NCBI GenBank assembly: GCA_021234155.1
Contig: JAJEKV010000016.1
Location: 17,914,698 to 17,978,697, forward strand
Length of the DNA: 64,000 nt
Direction: 5' to 3'
Source: Isoetes taiwanensis
Taxonomy: Eukaryota > Streptophyta > Lycopodiopsida > Isoetales > Isoetaceae
Below, one piece after another: positions 11,513 through 21,159 of the stretch. Both the position numbers and the translations under genes were made by a program. The notes under the pieces are model-generated. The model saw nothing but the letters and a program-made list of their open reading frames with translations. It was not told the origin of the DNA and ran no database searches. Position 1 is the first letter of the stretch; each line of letters starts with the position of its first letter.

Positions 11513-14020
11513 TGACATGGATAACCTTCAGACAATGGTTCCATTCTATCCGTTCCAAGATGAACCTCTCATTAAGGTCCGCGAAATACGTGTGGAGACA
11601 TTGTTTAAAGATAGGTACATGTCTAACAGACATTTAGACATATTCGGAAGGTATGTGAGCAGCACATTGACATCCAAATGGCGAGATGTCTTCTTTTTCT
11701 TCCCTTCAGAAAACTTTTTGACTTATCGGGCAGCATTTAAAAGATTAGCCCTGGATGTTAATAGTATGGGACAGTTATGCAGAAGTGCAGTTGAGAAAGG
11801 GCTACAAGGCATTGTTGTTAGTAAATGCCAGTATATTATGGTTCCAGTTCAAGTTGAGGACCACCTTATCATGTTTTGGTGATTTTTGTTTTAGAGTCTT
11901 GCAAAAAATTGCGATACCACCTCAATGGCTTCTCCTGCAATTATTGTGTTGCACTCCATGGTTGGGTATAACAAATTGGACGACAAACTCCTAAATATGT
12001 GAGCATTTTCTTTCAGTATATGTACCACTGCTGCTTGCTTAAATCTTAGTTGCATGTTCTCATTTGTGTGTGCAGGCTTCATAAGGATGTCATCACATAT
12101 CTAACCAACTCTAGCTCACGTAGAGTTGAATTATATGTGAAGAATGCAGTGAAGAAGGAAACTATTCCAGAGGTTCCACAACAACCAGATAATGTAAGCT
12201 GCGGTCTTTATGTGATGGCCTTTATGCAAGCTTTTGTGGATGCCCAAGTGAATTCTAAAAGCATGGTGAGTTGTTCTTATATTTCACATAAATCTTTTGG
12301 GATGTTTTATTGTAGCGGATCTTAATTCTTGTGTTTGTTGCAGTTTTCATCAACATGGTTCGACAAGGATTTTGCACTTGGCAGAAGAAATGTATTAATA
12401 AAAGCCATGATTGAATATGGTTTGAGAAGAAGAGATGAGACAAAACAAGTTGTCACTGGGCATGGGCAGAAGAGTGGTAGTTAAACTCATTCCAACTTAT
12501 GGAATTTAAAGCTAATTGACTATTGTACTTTGAAATTTATTTGAATAAGAAATTGTTTGCAACGCTTTAATTTCTATCAAGGGTTAAAAACTAGAATTAG
12601 TTTAGACTTTCTGTCTTATCCTTAGGCTTGGTCAGGTTAGATGTATGGCTAACCTAACTGCCCTGGATTACTTACAGGGCTTATTATATTTGATCTCCAA
12701 GGCATTTTGGGTTACTATTGTAAATCAGCACCCAGTGACTATAATGGCACTCAAGTGCCAATCCAATTACCTGATGGAGTCTTCTTTTGTCGTCCATTGT
12801 CGAAATCATTGTTGTACTGGTGTTCCAACCATTGGGATTTGGCTGTTTGGTCAGATCTTCCCTTGGATGTTCTGACAGTCATTGTAGACAAGTTGTATGA
12901 GCAAGGCATACCAAGATTTAAATTCATTTATGGTGGCAATAGATGTTGGACCCTCTTCTTAGAGGCCAATGATGGGACAGACATATTTCTTTTCCCTTTG
13001 GATATTCCACTCCTCAAGTATCCAGAATACAGAAATAGATGTGTTATGATTACTGACCTTCCTTTCAAATGTATCTTCAATGAGGGTTGCTCTTGCTGCA
13101 GGCTAACTGGTGAAGACAAAGATTTGTGTTGGCTATTTGACTGGTTTGTAGGCTTGAAGAATGCAAATGACTTTACCACTTATGTCCAAGAGCATCAATT
13201 TGATACTTCTCGTGCATACAATGACACAATAGTGAAATGCATAAAATCTCAATATGGTGAAGACATTGATAGTTTATGGAGCTTTTGCAATAGAAGTTGC
13301 TTGCTAATTAAGAAGCCTAGCATCACAGTGAAGAGATTCACAATAATAGAAGAATCTAGTGAAGATGATGAAGGTGGGGTACAAGATGAGTGTGCTGGTA
13401 CATCAGATAGCAAACAAGTCGAGGACACGGGCACATCTTCGTGTATGTATCTAACTTAGGTAATACAATTATGCTTAGATGTTGTATGTTGTAGAGCTTT
13501 TGCAATACAGGCTGTATGTACATAACTTAGGTAATACAGTTAAGCTTTCACATGATATACTAATAATTTTGTATGCATTGTAGGTGTAAGGAATGATCTA
13601 CAAAACAAGTGTCAAATTCTTCAACCAGCTGAAGTAGATCTTCAACCAACTGATATAGAAGAAACAAATCTAAGTTCCCAATATGCTGGCCGGGGGACTA
13701 ATCCAAGGTCGAATACCATGCTTCCTGAGCTTTGGGAAATGGTTGAGAGAATCAGTGATTCAGATACTCGAAGCAATTTGCTAAATCTACTTGCAGTCCA
13801 AGGTTTACTACATAATCCTTGGGGGAGACCATCCTTTGCAGAAGTAGTTGATCAGCCAATAGGGTGGACCGGCCTTCCAATAGCCAGAGAATGCCCAACA
13901 GCAAGTGCTACTGCTGCAGCACATGTAAATCCTGAAAACCGTTGGAAGAAAGGCGTGCATGATGCAATAGTATTGAGATATTGTGTTCCAAATGACATAG
14001 TGATTAGGCACGCTTCTTAA
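11513..14020 (+). pseudogene. Ulp1-like cysteine peptidase joined to FCP1/HAD-like domain (element A)
   Basis: Exons read 11513-11883, about 11893-11998, 12076-12265, 12344-12476, 12678-13442 and 13584-14020. The introns from 11999 onward are GT-AG and phase-compatible. The first half resembles a Ulp1/C48 peptidase: His in VEDHL (about 11860), a Gln-Cys block PQQPDNVSCGLYVMAFM (about 12175-12225) and the tail WFDKDFALGRRNVLIKAM. The Asp expected in IIVLDS is His (VLHSM), and the frame breaks near 11880. The exon ending KSG joins directly to LIIFDLQGILGYYCK, an FCP1-like start in which DxDG has become DLQG. It is followed by FFCRPLSKSLLYWC, WDLAVWSD and KDLCWLFDWFVGL. The C-terminal exon (LPELWEMVERI, then HDAIVLRYCVPND) is unrecognised. 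Ulp1 enzymes cleave SUMO-like modifiers and FCP1-like HAD enzymes remove phosphates. The altered Asp residues suggest loss of both activities in this copy. Confidence 0.7.
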
Positions 14021-14229
14021 GTTATTAAGTGTGTACAATTGTACTATTTGCTCCGAAATATAATTATGTGTACCTTTTGCACTTGTCTACAATTTGAACT
14101 TCAACATGTTCCATGCTATATTTTACAAACCAGGTAGTTCACACAGTACAAACCACTGCAAATTCAATTCAATTCAAAAAGTAACACAATACAAAGCACT
14201 GCAAATTCAAAGCCTTCACCTAATCCAAG

Positions 14230-14640
14230 GCATCCACCATTTCGGGAAGACTTCCTAGCAACATCTCATGCACATCATCAGACAATGCAAAAGCTGCACT
14301 AGCACCTTTAACCACAGTGATTTATCTTCTTCATGGGAAATTTAGCTCAATAACAGGACTCTCACGGCACCACTACTTCTCTATCATCCAACGGCTTATA
14401 TTTGTTATGGCAACTTGGCAATTTCGATAATAGTAAGCTGATATGATCACGTCACACTGCATGATGCTCATTCTTGTAATCATCAATGACCATTTTGATC
14501 CAATACATGCTTTTCTCTAGTGCAAGCAAGAACATAGTATGTCACATCTTCCTCATTACCGGGAAGAGCAAAAGAAGCAAAATTATCACCAAAGCAGATC
14601 ACATCATGTAACTCCTCTACCTCATTTGCAAACATTGCAG
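14230..14640 (-). pseudogene. Element A transposase, C-terminal domain remnant
   Basis: Minus-strand frames contain DNFASFALPGNEEDVTYYVL followed by EKHVLDQNG (about 14490-14600) and, in another frame, ASAAFALSDDVHEMLLGSLP near 14240-14310. The first block aligns in pattern with VGDYFVSFTSPDNYERVSYY of element B (23371-23757), so both elements carry the same C-terminal domain. Stops and frameshifts are frequent. Its function is unknown. Confidence 0.55.
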
Positions 14641-14809
14641 TTTCTAGTTCTAATTACGTACCTTGACATGTGCACATGGGACTAGCTTCTTCAATGTCCA
14701 CTTTTCCACGGTGTTGAATAGACTCACATGCCGCCATTCAAAGTTTATGCGAATCTTTGCCAAAAACAAGATAGTGGTCTAACCATCGGTAAGGTTGGGT
14801 CCTCCGAAC

Positions 14810-15332
14810 TTATTGAAGATACACAGTGCCAGCTTTGGACACCGGGAAGGGTTGCACATCAAATGGCTTTGACCTGTCAATCTCAACCTCCTTCACTTCC
14901 CAATACACTCTACGAACTTGAGATTTCTTGTTTCTCAAAACAACACCAGCATCATGAGCACCCTTTATTTCAATCCCATGCTCTCTTCTTTTGCTCATTT
15001 TGGCCAAGAGTTGCTTGGCCTTGGCGACCTCTCCATCATGTTCCCCCTTCCCATGCCCCGATCAGAAGAAATTCCATTGTACCGAATGCCATCTTGACAA
15101 TGGTACCGCATATGAAGTAGAATGATCTTCTGGATTTGAACTGAGCAGCACAACCATCTGACCACACGAGATGATACCGCATGTGAGATCCTCCATTCTC
15201 TTTCAACCACTGAAGATGAAGTTGAAATGCATGTTGTACAAAATGTGTGTCATGACTTCTATCATCAGAAACATATAAGTGAACAGTCTTCTGCAACTTA
15301 CCATTTACCTTGAAGAGAGTGATGTGTACCAA
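14810..15332 (-). pseudogene. Element A transposase, catalytic core second half
   Basis: Reading the minus strand, ITLFKVNGKLQKTVHLYVSD leads to WSDGCAAQFKSRRSFYF (15129-15167 covers WSDGC to SR), then FF-stop-SGHGKGEHDG (about 15030-15070) and KQLLAKMSKREHGIEIKGAH. The Asp in WSDGC and the Asp in HGKGEHDG are candidates for the second and third metal-binding residues of a DDE/DDD nuclease. Element B keeps HGKGTHAGEG at the same place. A stop codon and a frame shift break this copy between the two motifs. The fold assignment is an inference from motif spacing and context. Confidence 0.65.
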
Positions 15333-16051
15333 AATAGTGATCCGGTGCGCATTCCAATGTTGGGTGACACTTCTTTGAAGGGCTGCAATGTGTAATTTTC
15401 TGCAAAGTCTACTACTGATATCACAGAATCATCTCTTAGACTCTGAATGCTTCTCCTAAATTCCTTGCTCTGCCAATGAGCTGCAAAGTTGTGATGCACA
15501 AACTTTTTCATGTGATCAAACATGGCAGATAGCATGAAAGGAGCATCTGTTTGCTTCTCCACCAATCTTAGTCTTCTAGAAGTGCCCTTCCTTGACTTCT
15601 CGTCCATATAACAGTAAGCCTGCCATTTAACATCATCTTCATTATTCTGATCAGTCTCTTTTGGACATAAGGGAATCTTTTGCTTACCACATTTTTCACA
15701 ATCCCCCCTTATGCACTTCAGATTGTGCCACTCTTCCCTTTCCTCTTTTTGGCAAACCATTTCTCTCCAAAGAGTGCTAACATTACAAAATGTAAGCTTT
15801 TGTGCCTGACAAACCCCATCATGTGTACCAACAGCACATACATCACAATTGCAATTGCAATTTATGTGAAACTTCAGCCTCATAGAGTTGAAAGCTTTTC
15901 TGAAATTCTCTGCTTGTTCATGCTTGACACAACAGCAAGTGTTTCTCTCCTTCAATTTCCTTATGCAACTTGGTTTCAGGTATTCGAACATTCTAATACC
16001 AACATCTGCATCTGGATTCTCCTCCACAAACTGCTCATACAGCTCAGCCTG
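15305..16051 (-). CDS. Element A transposase, Cys-rich and first catalytic motif
   Basis: This single long exon begins just after an acceptor-like site and reads AELYEQFVEENPDADVGIRM, then YLKPSCIRKLKERNTCCC, a Cys-rich block (CNCNCDVCAVGTHDGVCQ and CIRGDCEKCGKQ) likely to bind zinc, and GTSRRLRLVEKQ. It ends with HHNFAAHWQSKEFRRSIQSL and VISVVDFAENYTLQPFKEV. VVDFAENY has the beta-strand-then-acid form of a first DDE residue. Element B carries the same blocks in the same order (24564-25080). The frame is lost at 15305, where the catalytic core continues in another frame. Confidence 0.7.
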   Translation of the reverse strand, partial: QAELYEQFVEENPDADVGIRMFEYLKPSCIRKLKERNTCCCVKHEQAENFRKAFNSMRLKFHINCNCNCDVCAVGTHDGVCQAQKLTFCNVSTLWREMVCQKEEREEWHNLKCIRGDCEKCGKQKIPLCPKETDQNNEDDVKWQAYCYMDEKSRKGTSRRLRLVEKQTDAPFMLSAMFDHMKKFVHHNFAAHWQSKEFRRSIQSLRDDSVISVVDFAENYTLQPFKEVSPNIGMRTGSLFWYTSLSSR

Positions 16052-16780
16052 CACATTGCAAAAGAAAATATGTAAGTTGGAGAAGACTGTGCATTGAATA
16101 CCTTACATATCCAGTACATAAGTAAGAAATACTATGTATACCAGTACATATCAGTTGTACATGTAAAAAGATTTGATTGAATCTATACATATTCAGTACA
16201 TATGTACAGTAGATTATGTATAGTATCAATTTATAGCACATTTAATCCTACATCCTTACACTATGTACATATATATCACATATTATACATGAAATACTTC
16301 CAAGAGCAAGTAGATGACCCCATAAACCTCATTTACATGTATAATACATTAAGTAAAACAGACCGAAAAGGCTACATCAAAGCAAGTAAACTAAGATTGG
16401 CAAAGGAGTTCACTTCTGGCACATTTAATCTTACATCCTTACACTATGTACATATATATCACATAATATACATGAAATACTTCCAAGAGCAAGTAGATGA
16501 CCCCATAAACCTCATTTACATGTATAATACAGTAAGCAAAATAGACCGAAAAGGCTACATCAAAGCAAGTAAACTAAGATTAGTAGAGGAGTTCACATAT
16601 GTGCATGAAAATGTACATGAAAACAACAAAGAAACTGAAATGTAATAGTTTCTTTGACAAAAGCTTTAATACGAGGAATGTCAAGATCTTTGGATTGCCT
16701 CGCTTCTTTTTCCTCACATCCACTCAGACTTTGGTGAAACCTTGGTGTTGTTAAGCCCGGTGGATGACTTTTAGCTTGGT
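16051..16780 (-). other. Intron-like stretch of the element A minus gene
   Basis: The region between the N-terminal exon and the Cys-rich exon has no homologous coding text in element B. It holds a two-copy 183-bp tandem repeat (16235-16600) and many TACAT-rich short repeats. I read it as intron or inter-exon DNA. Confidence 0.5.
16235..16600 (+). repeat. 183-bp tandem duplication
   Basis: Two copies beginning GCACATTTAATC(C/T)TACATC start at 16236 and 16419. They differ at only a few positions. The 183-bp unit is 61 codons long, so an open frame runs through both copies on the plus strand, but that frame has no recognisable protein character. Confidence 0.9.
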
Positions 16781-17497
16781 TTATTCATCCAAACGATCAG
16801 ATCTAGCCTTCCTGCCTGCTAATGCCCAAATGTTTGAACCAGCAGTTGCCATTCTCTTTCTTCTGCTAGCAGCATATGAAAGATTTCGGGGATGGCATTT
16901 GAGCATCTTGCAAGCAATTCCCTTTTGCTTCAAATCACCATTTTTCCCCACAACCATTGATAAAACTGAGTGCTTGGCAGCCAATTTATCACCACTATTA
17001 GAGCATTTTACCTCTTCCAATCCATCTTTAAGGTTTTCTAAAATTGCATGCTTGACCACTGCTTGTGAAGGCAACCCAATCACAGGTTCAAAAAGCTCCA
17101 ATAGCATGTGATCTTGCAAGAATCTAGAAGCAAATAAGTACCTTTGATTAGGAGCCAGAGATTCAGCTTCTTTTCTCATAACAGTAACAGCATTTTGCAC
17201 ACTGGTCCTTATTTTTTTGGTAACATACCTTGAGGATGTACTACCCTTTTCAATTTCGCTATCATGCTCTGCCATCTTCTTTTTCTCTTTCTCATCTCTC
17301 CCACTTTCGAAATTACTGCATGCCACCTGTTGTTTACTCTTCACAATTTTGAATTCACCAGATGCCATCTGATGTTTGCCACATTCGGTTTCAAAATCAC
17401 CAGATTGCATGTTCTCCGATCCACATTCGGTTTCAAAATCACCGGTTGCATGTTTTTTCTGATCGCCACATTCAGTTTCAAAATCACCAGATTCCAT
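16781..17497 (-). CDS. Element A transposase, N-terminal exon with GDFETECG repeats
   Basis: From the ATG at 17497 the protein carries three near-identical GDFETECG repeats plus a fourth variant (GEFKIV) in the first 55 residues, spaced 15-17 residues apart. Next comes a charged stretch, then RYVTKKIRTSVQNAVTVMRK, KDGLEEVKCSNSGDKLAAKH with SVLSMVVG, and RRKRMATAGSNIWALAGRK. The part from RYVTK onward matches element B (25678-26240) block by block, so it is under shared ancestry; the GDFETECG repeats are not seen in B. The basic C-terminal half could bind the terminal repeats. No known domain is recognised. Confidence 0.7.
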   Translation of the reverse strand: MESGDFETECGDQKKHATGDFETECGSENMQSGDFETECGKHQMASGEFKIVKSKQQVACSNFESGRDEKEKKKMAEHDSEIEKGSTSSRYVTKKIRTSVQNAVTVMRKEAESLAPNQRYLFASRFLQDHMLLELFEPVIGLPSQAVVKHAILENLKDGLEEVKCSNSGDKLAAKHSVLSMVVGKNGDLKQKGIACKMLKCHPRNLSYAASRRKRMATAGSNIWALAGRKARSDRLDE

Positions 17498-17787
17498 GTT
17501 TCCTGATCCTGGAAAAAAATTCAAATTGTGTTCTACTTTCTTGGTTCAATCTGGGAATTTTCTTGGAAGGAAATTTTTCTGGAGGGAATTTTCCTGGAGG
17601 AAATTGGAGGGAGGAATTTCCTCCAGGAGTTTCGCATCAACCGCCGGCCTCTACTCGTCATAATTACAAACAAACGGGAATTTTGCCCCTTTTTAAATAT
17701 ATAAGACAAAATTTATACATGAAATAAGTACATTTAAAATTCAGCAACCCGTTCAAAAGTTTACATGAATTGCCCCCTAATGTATGA

Positions 17788-17808
17788 CACCCTAACGTGC
17801 TTTTACCC
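17788..17808 (-). repeat. Element A right terminal inverted repeat
   Basis: Reads CACCCTAACGTGCTTTTACC plus C, the exact reverse complement of 8156-8176, followed by ATTA. Confidence 0.95.
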
Positions 17809-18054
17809 ATTAGCATTTGAAGAAAAAAAGGGCAATCAGATTAACATACTTTCTGCCTTACAGATGTGCATGATTAACAAACAGATGTGCATGATCTGCA
17901 GCAAGTACAAATATGTATCAGACCATATTCTTCAAAGAGAAAGCAAGAGACAGTAAAAACAAAAGGGCTAAGATACCTTCACCTTAATTTATACCACCGA
18001 GTGCATATAAATTGAACAAAGTGTTGTCATCCTGCGCACTATTCACCTGCTCAT

Positions 18055-20569
18055 TCAATGATGTCTTGGATCTGTCACCTTCAATATGTGTTTTTGAGAC
18101 ACCGCGATGTTTGCAATCATCAAAATGAGACTTTTCATAAGGGAAATTATCCAAATCAAAATCACAACTGTATAAGCGCAGAGCTCAACCAAGCTGCCAT
18201 CCAATCTATTCCGTAGCTTATTTTTTATAAAGGTCATTGTACTAAAACACCTTTCATCCTCCACACTTCCAAGTATCATACATAAGCATAATTCGGATAA
18301 CTTAAAATATTCTGAAAGAGAAACACGTAACACGCTATTGGAACCTATCTTTTGCCAAAGGCGAGTTGGGGCTCCAAATTCTAAAGGATCCTCAAGTTCT
18401 TGGAACTGTTTGTACATTGTTTCACCAAAAAAATTTGATTGCACCTGTAGTTCTTTCCGATCCAAGATTCCATCAAGTGTCTCACCATCAACTATCTTGG
18501 GCATACAAAACTGCTCTTGTATAATTGCTGATTTCTTCACAAAATTTCTGGATATTGCAGAGCTGCCATGCACATTATTCCAAAATTGAGGAAACACAAT
18601 GCCAATAGCTTCTAGGACGTCACCATGGGGAAACCTTGAACACAATTCATTTGCCAAATTTCTCGCAACCTATATACACAGCCAACAAACATTAAACAGA
18701 TTTTTTAAACAACATTGACACTAATTCATTAAAACTTACTTGTTCCATGTGAAGCTTAACTTTGTCCATAAACACCTTCACATCAGCATTTTTGAAATCA
18801 CATTTCCGATAATGACCACCTCTGCCACTATTTTGCCTTACATACATCCGGATAAACTTACCTTTCACATGGATGCAAAGGATGCCACTGGGATCGTACC
18901 GTAAAAAGCTTGAAGGTGTTCCAATTGCTGCCATTTTATTCCATAAGTAAAAATGGTCTTTTTTGGACTGAAAACAAGTTTGTCCTGTTCTTATATTATT
19001 AGCATACATATGCTCAAGATCCGCCTGCATCATTTTTCTAGCCAATGTATACTCCGGTATAAAGATATTCCTGTCCTGTGAAATCTTTATCAAATAATTC
19101 AACTTTGATAAGAGCGGCTGCATTGCAAACAAAGTGAGAATAGTTTCAAAGTCTGCATCATTGTTAAAAGCTCATTTGCCTTTTCTGAAGTGCTACGATC
19201 TTCATCAAAACTCAGCTCATCTACTAAACCAATTAATGAGACAAACTCTTCACAAAGGCATTTGACAGGTCCATTTAAAGAAATCCAGCGTGTACTGACA
19301 TCCTTCAAAAGCTTTTTACCATCTGTCAACCCTTCGGCAAAAGCCTGAAATGCTGCACACCTTTGAGAACTCTTAGAAAAAAACTTATAAGATGTACGAA
19401 CGAGAATTTCTACCTTAGCAACATAAGGAGAATCTGAAATTGTTTTGTAAGCCAGATTTGTCCGATGACTCATGCAATGTATGATACTCATGTAAGGTGC
19501 AAGTTTACTTTGCAGCGCACCCAGTCCAGTTCTATTGCCTTGCATTATGGCAGCGCCACCAGCACCAAAACATATCAGTTTCTTGCTGCATTCCTTCTTG
19601 CTCAAACCAGCAACGTTAGATAAATTATCAACAAGCACATCAAACAATGTTTCTGCTGTAGCACTTAGACCAAGTTTTTGAATGCCTAGAAAGTAGGATT
19701 TACGCTCAAAATTCAGCATATAGATGCATTGCAACCCATGAAGTATTGTCAATTGCACTAACTTCGTCCATAGATAAGGATAGAAAATTAGCATTCTTTA
19801 GCACCAATCGGAGGTCTAACTTCAAAGCTTCATTCATGGAACATGCAAAATCCCATCCAGATGACTCACTCCAATGATAAATGGGACATGACGAAACTTT
19901 CTGGGCAAGTAAAAAATCGTGCATTTTTGGATAGTCCCTCATTGGTTTCCCATTTTTCAGCAAATGAAATATGCATCGCATTTGGACACTCTTAGCTTCA
20001 AAGTTCAGCTTGTCTTGCCTAGAAAGTGACATGCAACGGAGTGATTTTTTTCTGCTTTTTCTCAACCAATAACAACTCCTTTGTATACTTATCTACATAT
20101 TTTCTATGTTTGTTGTCTGGATCCCATTCAATAACCTCTTGCTGCTCACCATCTTTCCCTTGTGTAGAAAACCTCTTCTTACCATGGTGCTTCATGATAG
20201 TATCATATTTGCATTGCATAGTAATATCTTTTGAGCATGCCCATGTGCAAACCTTGCACCTCACCCACTCTTGGCCATCAATAATTGATTGTTCAATGTA
20301 AGGGAATTCTGTGACCCATTCTTCTCTGAAACAACGGCCAATAACCCATGAATTCTTTCTTTTCTTCCTCAAGCTCGCAGCAGTAAGAAGTGGTGCATCT
20401 TTTGAAGAGCGTCATCTGAAGACGTAGAAGAAACAAATGGCCCACTATTTGAAGTGATATGATTTGAAGGTTCCAAGCAATCATTACCAAGGTTTGCATC
20501 TGATGCACAACTAGGACGTACATCCTTAGGGGCAATTGCAAAATCACTAATCCTCCTCTGCGTTGACAT
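18055..20569 (-). pseudogene. hAT transposase pseudogene (zinc-finger/hAT dimerisation type)
   Basis: Read from 20569 downward, the blocks are: STQRRISDFAIAP; a BED-like zinc finger (WVRCKVCTWACSK, then IMKHHGKK); the first catalytic Asp in LSLSMDEVSAIDNTSWVAMH (about 19740-19790); CFGAGGAAIMQG with IHCMSHRTNLAY (about 19480-19570); TRWISLNG; and the C-terminal dimerisation motif LCMILGSVEDERCFSTMTF (about 18230-18300). The second catalytic Asp of the usual GADG is Gly here. Frames break near 20372, 20045, 19720, 19110 and 18690; the last may be an intron. It is not functional as read. It supplies the identity of the element bounded by 6681 and 21150. Confidence 0.85.
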
Positions 20570-21150
20570 TCTTTGCTGTAAAAAAACAGGATGCCACAGA
20601 CCAGTCACTCTATTATACAAAGAATGCCACAATAAATTAAAAAGACACAATGGTTTAACTATTTCAAAGGATCTGAAAATTGATATGAATATCATTGAAT
20701 CGGAAACTTCATTGTTTCTAGACTAAGACTTACATAAGCTTGTTGTTCTGGAGCCCAAATTTGCATTGTGTCTCCAGGAGTTTGACCAATTGAAGTTGTT
20801 TGTGAATGAAAAACCTGAAGAATAATCTGTCAATTAGAGGTGTTTGTGGCTGATTACCTGATGCTAAATAGATTGCAAAATCAAAATACGAAGTTACCTG
20901 CTACTAATTTTGCATTGAATCAAATGATTAGACATGGCTATTTGAATTGATCTGGGCGTGCCTAATTGGCTTCAGGGAAGGCGATTCAGCACGCCAATGC
21001 CGCAGTCAATCTCGGCTAAACCCTAAACGTCCAAAATTCCCCCCCTTTTGGAATGGCTAATTTTTTTTTTTTTTTTTTAAAGAAATGACCCTTATAAACT
21101 TTAGCCACGAAATTTTAGTAACTAAAAAATCGCCATTTGGCTTTACCCTG

Positions 21151-21159
21151 GAGATCAAT
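21151..21159 (+). other. hAT target-site duplication, right copy
   Basis: GAGATCAAT, identical to 6672-6680. Confidence 0.85.

Larger units (their letters stand above)
8156..17808. mobile_element. Element A: 9.65-kb two-gene TIR DNA transposon
   Basis: Perfect 21-bp inverted repeats (GGGTAAAAGCACGTTAGGGT plus G) lie at 8156-8176 and 17788-17808, flanked by ATTA on both sides. Inside, a plus-strand block (8564-14020) encodes a basic/coiled-coil region, a Ulp1-like peptidase and an FCP1-like domain. A convergent minus-strand block (17497-14230) encodes a Cys-rich protein with DDE-like motifs. A Ulp1-like gene beside a transposase is known in several plant superfamilies (Mutator, CACTA), but neither a 9-bp duplication nor CACTA ends are present. 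The 4-bp duplication and GGGTAAAAGC ends do not match a superfamily I can name. Frame breaks show that this copy is not fully functional. Confidence 0.88.
6681..21150 (-). mobile_element. hAT transposon, interrupted by element A
   Basis: The ends are CAGGGTAAA (6681) and TTTACCCTG (ending 21150), a 9-bp inverted repeat typical of the CAGGG start of hAT elements. Diverged subterminal matches follow (ATTTTTTA, ACTAAAATT, GGCTAAAG in the same order at both ends). A 9-bp duplication, GAGATCAAT, flanks it. The hAT transposase lies inside on the minus strand (18055-20569). Removing element A and one ATTA leaves about 4.8 kb, a normal length for an autonomous hAT. It sits in exon 1 of a small gene, and both duplication copies are codon-aligned with that gene. 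Confidence 0.85.

Noticed and set aside
16202-16645. 147-codon plus-strand frame
   Set aside because: It exists because a 183-bp unit (a multiple of three) is duplicated; it is antisense to the element A gene and lies in a probable intron.
8156-17808. Element A as a Mutator-like element because of the Ulp1 domain
   Set aside because: The ends are only 21 bp, the duplication is 4 bp rather than 9, and no MULE transposase or SWIM motif is present.
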